Below are positions 57,311-64,000 of a DNA stretch of 64,000 nucleotides, one piece after another. Both the position numbers and the translations under genes were made by a program. The notes beneath the pieces are model-generated. The model ran no database searches, was not told where the DNA came from, and saw only the letters and a program-made list of their open reading frames with translations. The first letter of the stretch is position 1, and every line of letters starts with the position of its first letter. The stretch is from Gigaspora margarita (Eukaryota > Glomeromycota > Glomeromycetes > Diversisporales > Gigasporaceae), in assembly GCA_009809945.1 (NCBI GenBank), contig WTPW01000188.1:192562-256561 (forward strand), read 5' to 3'.

Positions 57311-57649
57311 ATTAACATTATTAATATTTTAGCAATCTAATATCATAGAACAAAGTATGCACAATGCATGAAAGTCAATTGTTTAAAATTAGAAACAGAA
57401 AGAACTCCATTTTGTATCCTCAATCACTGTATTTCAATTTTTATAGTAATTCATAGATCAATTTTACATATTTAAATAATGATAAAAGAGTTACAAAAAG
57501 TAAAGTTCTAAAATGCAAAAGCTTGCTAATTTATCTAATTTAATTCTAATTTGTATACTTTAACAGTCTTAATTGACTATATTTACAAATATAGTCAAAT
57601 TACTATAAAAATTTTGGTTAGATGACAACAATTTCTATTCTAATATTGT
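57311..57649. other. AT-rich stretch, no gene seen
   Basis: No coding or repeat boundary recognised. Confidence 0.4.
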
Positions 57650-57657
57650 AATTATTG

Positions 57658-57862
57658 TCAGAGCTGAAACTGGAAATTAGAAAAGCTGATTTAAAAAATA
57701 AGTTCTACCAAAATCCACTTATACTCTTTTATTATTAAAACTAACCCTAAACCTTAACCTAACCCTAAAAAACCCTAACAAAAGGCCCTAAAATTTTTTA
57801 AAATTTTCATATTAAAATAATTAAAATTTCTAGCATCAGCCATTTCCAGCATTAGCTGTAAC
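57658..57862. mobile_element. MITE with 8-bp duplication AATTATTR (copy 2 of the AGCTGATGCTG family)
   Basis: The left end TCAGAGCTGAAACTGGAAAT and the right end (reverse complement GTTACAGCTAATGCTGGAAA) are degraded versions of those at 17553-17781. The middle has the same TAAACCTTAACCTAACCCTA run. Flanks are AATTATTG (57650-57657) and AATTATTA (57863-57870). More decayed than copy 1. Confidence 0.8.
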
Positions 57863-57870
57863 AATTATTA

Positions 57871-58984
57871 TTATTTGAAAGATTACACTATCTATTTTCT
57901 ATTATCTATATCTTTAATTCTGAATTTGTGCATTGTAAAGGTTTTGATTGACCATCCTCAAAAAACATAACCAGAGTGTGAGAAAACAATTCATAATTTA
58001 TATTTATATGATAATGAGTTATAGAAATATAAAAACTTTAATATGCATGAGCTTACCAATTTTATATATATTATTTAATTTTGGGTTTATATATTTTGCA
58101 TTTTTTGATCAGTAATGTGACCAGAGCATAAAAAAAACTTTGATCAATTGAGCTAATTTTATATTAAGTTGCAATTATTGTGATATTTATCTTTGAATGA
58201 TTAATATAATATATTTTGCAAAAATAATTTTCATATTGTTTTCCACCCAAAATTATAGATAAAATTGAGAAGCTCATGCATATTGGAGGTTTCATGTTTT
58301 TGTAACTTCATTATCATTATAATGCATTATATGTAAAAATAATTTTTGTATTGCTTTCCTATACTCTGATTAGGGTTTTTTGTAGATGGCCAATTAAAAA
58401 CATTAAAGCACACAGACCAAATTTACTAGTTATAGTCAAATCAAAAATGTTAAAGCACACAAACCCAAAATTTCAGTTTTTAGTTACAGTTAATCAAAAA
58501 GGTTAAAGCATACAAACCCTAAATTATATGCCAAAAAAAAACCACAAATTTGTAATAAAAAAGGCCTAATTTAGAATGTTGCAATGTGTAATTAGGAAAG
58601 TAACTTTATTCAAAGTTTTTCCTCACATTCTGATCACAGTTTTGGATATAGCCAATCAAAAATAGTAAGGTAAACAATCTAAAATTTTTACAGTATTTTT
58701 TAAATGTCTAGTAAAGTGCGCAAACCACACCAATCACAGTTTTCTTGAATATGCCAATCAAAAATATTAAAACCCATATACTCAAAATTAAAGTATATAG
58801 ATAGTCAGAAAATTAAAAATCTGGCATTATTCACAAGTTTGACTAGTTTGTTAACCTTCTCTAACTGGCAATATCAGTTATGGTTATTGACCAGTCATGA
58901 CCTGACTCAACTGGTCCTATTTCTAATCAAGAACCAAACTTGATTTTGAGATTTTGATTAAACTGGATTCTTCCAAATGTATCA
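57871..58984. repeat. AT-rich stretch with short tandem repeats
   Basis: 58380-58540 and 58640-58770 hold about five imperfect units of 60-90 bp of the form GGCCAATCAAAAATGTTAAA, GCACACAAACCAAAATTT. Otherwise no gene. These units differ from the satellites on either side. Confidence 0.5.
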
Positions 58985-58992
58985 CATGCAGC

Positions 58993-60317
58993 CAGTATTG
59001 GCCAAAAATGCGGTCATATGATATTTTTTATATAACCACTAGTCATAATGGTCATATAATGATAGTCATATAGGTTTTGGTCATATAAATTATGACTTAT
59101 TTTTATGACTAATATGACCATTAGTCATATGACCAATTATGACCTAGTCATATAGCTAGTATATAAAATTACTATATTTTAAATATAAATTGCTTTAGTT
59201 TGCGACTCAACCCATTCTTAAAATAATTATATGTATTATATTTAGGGAAGTGCAGTAAATTACGTAATAAGGGTTTACATAGGTCCTGATCCCCCTAGTG
59301 ATAGGACTGTTGACCAATCAAATTTCATAAAACTCAAAAACGGCTTTGACCTAAAAATAAGCTACCCACAATCGACAAAAGTCACTACATAGTAATGTCT
59401 AAATTTACTAAGTAAATCGATTAAAGTTGCTTAAGTAAACTTATTCAGAAGGTCAAAATACACTTACCACAAAATTTTTATAAGTATTAGAGAATTTTTT
59501 ATTAATTGGCTTTTGATTTTTATGTTCGACAGAAAAATTAAAATTTTTTAAAAAAATATATAAACGAACATAAAAATTAAAAGTTAAATAATAAAAAATT
59601 CTTTATTTTAATAAAAATTTCAGAATATGTGTATTTTGATATTTGAAACAAGTTTACTTAATCAATAATTATCGATTGACATAGTAGAATTTAGACTTTA
59701 CTATGTAGCAACTATCTGTGATTACTAATAATCGATTTTGCTTCAATATTATTGGCTGTTTATACTATATATATATAGGACGTGATAGATGGGCGAACCC
59801 TCCAGAAAATTACATGATTTACTGCACTTCCCTTAGGTTTAATATACATATATATCTAGATTAGTACATATACTATTTTCTATACCAGTTGGTACTTGCA
59901 AGCAAATTGTATAATTATGCAAATATAACAATCATATTAGCACTACCTAGTAGCACTGACAGATTTTCCACCAGCATGTGATCAATCAGTGCACCAACTA
60001 AGTTTTTAAAGCTTATTTATGTTAGAGTTAGGGTCTATATTAAGGTTAATAGTTAGAGGCCCTATTGTAAAATTGCTCAAGAAAAACTTTTTGTTAGAGC
60101 ACTAAAGGTGGTATAATACTGCAAATTACAAATATGAAAAATAAAGAATATTTGTTTGTAAAATGTTATATATAGTATAATATTTTGAATTTAGCTTTTT
60201 AATTGGTTAATTTTTTTAATTTTAGGTCATAAGGTCATAATTCTCTTTTTATGACCAAATAACTTATGACTAGACATAAAGGTCATATAGATCATAAAAG
60301 GTCATAGTCCAACACTG
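58993..60317. mobile_element. hAT-like non-autonomous element, 1.3 kb, 8-bp duplication CATGCAGC
   Basis: The left terminus CAGTATTGGCCAAAAATGCG and the right terminus (reverse complement CAGTGTTGGACTATGACCTT) begin CAGTRTTGG. CATGCAGC is exact on both sides (58985-58992 and 60318-60325). The subterminal zones are dense in GGTCATA/TATGACC motifs in both orientations. The interior contains the complete PIF/Harbinger-like MITE 59245-59832. No transposase. Confidence 0.9.
59245..59832. mobile_element. PIF/Harbinger-like MITE, 588 bp, nested in a hAT-like element
   Basis: The termini GGGAAGTGCAGTAAATTACG and, in reverse complement, GGGAAGTGCAGTAAATCATG are flanked by TTA on both sides (59242-59244 and 59833-59835). 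The element resembles 15176-15338 at the ends (GGGAAGTGC, TTACGTAAT-like) and next to the right end (ATATATATAGGACGTGATAG). Inside lies a copy of the TAGTTGCTACATAG inverted repeat (59368-59735). Three layers are therefore nested here. Confidence 0.87.
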
Positions 60318-60755
60318 CATGCAGCAGCAATGCTTTTACTATGACTTACTATAAAGAATTTTGTTACAAATTGATACACAATACTGTATGCAGTGAATGA
60401 TAATTTGGTACTATCATGATACAATTACTAGAATTTGAACTATGATAACATTCTTAATCATAACTTGCTCATTGAAATTTTAGTCTTAACATTTTGATTA
60501 CATATTGTATATCCAATCAAAGTGTTAAAGCATAATAACTTGATCATATTGCTACATTAGTTTTAGTACACTGATTATATTTACTAGTATGATCACATGA
60601 ATATGTAATATAAAATGTAAGAGAGATATTTTGATTCAACTTTTTGGTCATGGTGGTCTATGCTGATTTTTGCAGAATCCTTTTTTAGGAGTAATGATTT
60701 TTATTTATCCATTTTTGGACGGAATTAAGATTTTTACATATATTGTAACTTTATA

Positions 60756-60990
60756 AGGCCACTTCAAATTGATTCTTCATTTAATATAACATAAATATTT
60801 TGCTAGAGAGAGGGGGGATAAAAAATCAACAACAAACCAGAATATACAGCAATTCTATTGGCAGGACAAAATATAAAAATTTCAAAAGCTAATACTACAA
60901 TTTGATTGGTTATACTAGTGTTTTTTTTATGTCTAAAATTTTAAAAACTAGGGAGGTTATATTAAATGAAGAATCAAATTGGTGTGGCCT
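60756..60990. mobile_element. MITE, AGGCCACTTCAAATTGATTC ends
   Basis: The left end AGGCCACTTCAAATTGATTC and the right end (reverse complement AGGCCACACCAATTTGATTC) both continue TTCATTTAATATAAC, giving an inverted repeat of about 37 bp. The immediate flanks are TTATA and AAGTA, consistent with TA-type insertion but not proof. The AGGCCA start recalls the pair at 8945-9292. Confidence 0.78.
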
Positions 60991-61379
60991 AAGTAGATTA
61001 TGCAATATGCAAACTTGATGTTACTGATTATAAATTATGAAATTTAAACCATCTAAATTTAGTTCATCTGTTTAAATATTTTAATTAGTTACCTGTACAT
61101 TATGACATTCTTGATTATTCAAAATCTATAATAGTTGTAACTAATTGTGATATTTGATTGAATACATGATTGGTATCATTTATAGCAAGTTTGATTGTTG
61201 TAATGTGAATATTCCAATAATTACATTTATAAAATAGCTTATTACTACATTTTTGATTAATAATGTAGTTAATCAAAATAGTTAATATTGATCGGTATGA
61301 TTATCAAATCTGGAATTATCACCATATCTGTAGAGATATCGTTATAAATTCGTAAATGACCTTTGAATTAATATAAATA

Positions 61380-62640
61380 ATTGAGATGTTACACAGTATG
61401 ATTTCTTAACTATAATATGTATAATCTCTATTGTATTTTTGAGTGCTGTGAAAGTAAAAAATTCTAAAATTTCATTTTTTGAACCAGAATTACAGTTTTT
61501 GTTTTGTGTCACTTATTTTTAAAAATCAACATTCAAAAATAAACCAACTCTAACTAAATACTATATGTTACCAAATTATGATTAAGTCTGTAATAAGCTT
61601 TTTTACAGTAACTCATATTAATTTTAATGCAACTAACTCAAATAAATTCTGCAACAGAATCTTTTAGAAATCACAATAATTTAGTATACATTGACTCAAC
61701 TTCAAATACATACTTTGATTATTGGAATAGAGAGTATGTTCTACAACAAAATTCTTATAGTTATAGTAAAAATCACAATAATTCAAGTACAAACTAACAC
61801 ATGCTATGTAGTTGCTAAATAAGTTCTATAACAGAGTTTTGCATTAATAAAACTATGATAGTCTAGACAGTGATTACTGGAATAGTAAGTTTTGTAGCAA
61901 AATTTTTTATAGTACAAATTAATACAATCTTAACTACATAAAAATCACAATAATTCTAATGCAAATTAAATTTTACTACAAATTGTAACCATCAAATAGT
62001 AAGTATTGTAACAAAATTTTCAAAATAATTCCAATATAAATCATATCAACTTTTATCATATATTGTAATAGCAAGTCCTGTGATAGGATTTTTTATTGAA
62101 GAAATCACAAAATTCAATACATACTAACTCAATCTTGAAATATACAAAATTATAATAAGTTTAGTGCTCAACCATGTCTGTGATTATCATAATTGAAAGC
62201 TCTGTAGCAGAATTTTAGCTCACTACAGAAATCCAAACAAACTAAATGTCAACTACATAGAAATCATACAATTTTATCCATATATTATAATTATCAAAGC
62301 GTCAAGTAAGTGCTATGACAGAATTTTTTATAGTAAAAATCATAATTATTCTAATGCAATACTAGAAATCATGATAATCTAATTCAAACTAACTAGATCT
62401 TAATCATGTATAGTACTGTAGTTACCAGGTTAGCAAGTAACAGAATTTTTTTAGTAACTCAAAATAAAAATCATCATTCTGGTACAAAACTCTATTAATC
62501 ACATATATGTTTTATTAGGCTGGTGAGTAAGTTTTAAAGAATATTTTGCGATAACTTATAATTAAAATTATAATAACTCTAATACTTACTCAACTATAAT
62601 CATGTACTATATTTAGTTACTAGAGATCAAGTTCTGTAAT
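61380..62640 (-). repeat. Diffuse satellite, same family as 53.6-57.3 kb, reverse orientation
   Basis: Repeats read ATAATTCTAATACAAACTAA, CTCAATCTTAACTATATA, GTAATTACTAGAATAGTAAG, TTCTGTAACAGAATTTTTTA, TAGTAAAAATCACAATAATT, with about ten imperfect copies from 61590 on. They are the reverse complement of the 53560-57310 units. Confidence 0.7.
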
Positions 62641-64000
62641 AGAATTGTTTACACTGAAAATTAATTCATTGGCAAGTTCATTTCAAAGACAATTATTTCA
62701 CTAACATTTGTTTATTTAGTTTACTAACAATTCATTCATAGACAGTTACTATACCAACTTGCTTATTTCATTAACAAAATTGTTTGTGAAATGAACTTGT
62801 TTGTGAATAAAATGTTGATAAAATAATTATCAGTGAAATTACATGTATCTATATAATTTATATAGCCAATTTTTATTACAGCTATATGGCTTCTTTATTA
62901 TGTTCCAACAGCTTAGTTTGAATTAAGTTACAACATGTTAATTTAGAGTCACTATAAAGTTGAATAGTCAGTTTAGGCAAAAATATCTAAGGTTTAGATT
63001 CCCCAGCATATATGATATTGAATCTGTGATTGATAGAGAATAAATATGTTTTTCTCTGTTAATAGTCATCTGATTGAGCAAAAAAAAATAAAACGCTATA
63101 TTGAAGCACTCAAACTAATGGTTGGTCTTTGATTAATTATTTTTTATGAGCTAGTATCTTTTTTATAATATATAACCAATAAAAAGTTAAACTATTAAAC
63201 AAGTAAATTTAAATTATTGACAAATATTATTTTACACAAACATATATTTTGAACTTGTCACATAATCGTACTGGTCCTGCACCATGTCACACATTGTGAA
63301 ACTACCCTAATTGGATATAATCTTGATTTTATCAGGTGGTAAATCGACACAAAAATTGCCAAGAAAATTAATTATCAAATAATCCAGCCAGCAAAAATTC
63401 TGACCAAAATTTACAAAAAATGGAAAAATCTAGATATCAATCATCAAAATCTTTAACAGAATGTAATATTTCTTAGTATTTGCTAATATTTTCTGATTAT
63501 TTATTATTATCATGATTTTTTTTATCTATTGCGAAGCTATTTTTTCTTGCACCTGCATTTGTTCTTGCACTTGCACTTGTTATTGAACTTAAGACCATTG
63601 TACAAAACACTTTAAATTTGTAGATATTTGATTGACCATTTTTTGCTCAAAATAGTTTGTATATATTAGATGATCAAACAACAAAAGCAAAATAGAAAAT
63701 TCACATTTCTAATAGAGTTGTTTAAGAGCATTAATGATTAACAAATTCTTCGTTTCATCTTTAATAACCAGAGATTATCATTTAATCAACCCAGTAAAAA
63801 ATCCTATAAAAAAAATGAAAAATGCCAAAAATTTAGTGAATAGATATGCAAATTTGTATTGGTCTACTGATATTTACATCTAAAAAGTATATTTTTACTA
63901 TCAGTTATTATAGCATTGGTAATTTCATTTTAGTATTTATTTTTTTTCTTTTAATAGTTAGGTGTCTTATTATACTGTAGTACCTAGGGGTTAGTAAAAC
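62641..64000. other. AT-rich stretch, no gene seen
   Basis: 62655-62850 is built from TTTCATTAACAA/TTGTTTGTGAAATGA motifs in opposite orientation, similar to 10140-10470. 63258-63300 carries CATAATCGTACTGGTCCTGC, matching 8270-8300 in reverse. 63540-63580 repeats CTTGCACTTG three times. No gene signal. Confidence 0.45.

Overview
The window is a very AT-rich, repeat-dominated piece of a eukaryotic nuclear genome, with one assembly gap (positions 1503-1677). The most likely source is a filamentous fungus of the arbuscular-mycorrhizal type (Glomeromycotina, Rhizophagus/Gigaspora-like). The reasons are extreme AT content, very low gene density, short spliceosomal introns with GTAAGT-type donors, an F-box protein with ribonuclease-inhibitor-like leucine-rich repeats, a fungal two-part AAA+ ATPase, and a mix of LINE, Helitron and hAT-like debris. 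The organism assignment is inference from style of sequence; no marker gene proves it.

Only two genes look intact. One is an uninterrupted F-box/LRR gene on the + strand (18427-20154, 575 aa from the preferred start). The other is a five-exon AAA+ ATPase on the - strand (40867-43222, 617 aa after splicing; all exon phases join exactly). A third, multi-membrane-spanning gene of unknown family (45743-47651, - strand) is broken by an in-frame TAG, frame changes and foreign sequence. Smaller coding remnants are a BED-finger piece (39832-40197), a + strand remnant with an acidic 11-residue repeat (46554-46940), a - strand remnant (25910-26575) and a few doubtful ORFs.

Transposon layout from left to right. 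A decayed LINE (endonuclease plus reverse transcriptase, - strand) lies at 2940-6120. A belt of MITEs with TA, TTAA, TTA or 8-bp target duplications covers 6.2-17.8 kb. A satellite block lies at 22.1-23.3 kb, large hAT-like non-autonomous elements at 24.1-25.7 and 28.06-29.7 kb, and a near-perfect 1-kb palindrome at 31.4-32.5 kb. A decayed Helitron (33.4-39.33 kb) keeps a recognisable 3' CTAG terminus; its helicase gene is split by a 1.4-kb element that itself carries a hAT-like MITE. The 48.9-51.8 kb block repeats the 22-kb satellite in the opposite orientation and is split by a 1.5-kb hAT-like element with a perfect 8-bp duplication. From 53.5 to 62.6 kb a second diffuse satellite, again in opposite orientations at its two ends, hosts at least five further nested elements.

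The dominant theme is repeated insertion of hAT-like elements. Eight or more have 8-bp target duplications that can be read directly, and most start with a terminal pattern of the YARNG kind. No autonomous transposase for them is intact here; the BED-finger remnant at 39.8-40.2 kb is the only hint of one. A GC-rich tandem repeat at 44.57-45.02 kb stands out strongly from its surroundings and is unexplained.
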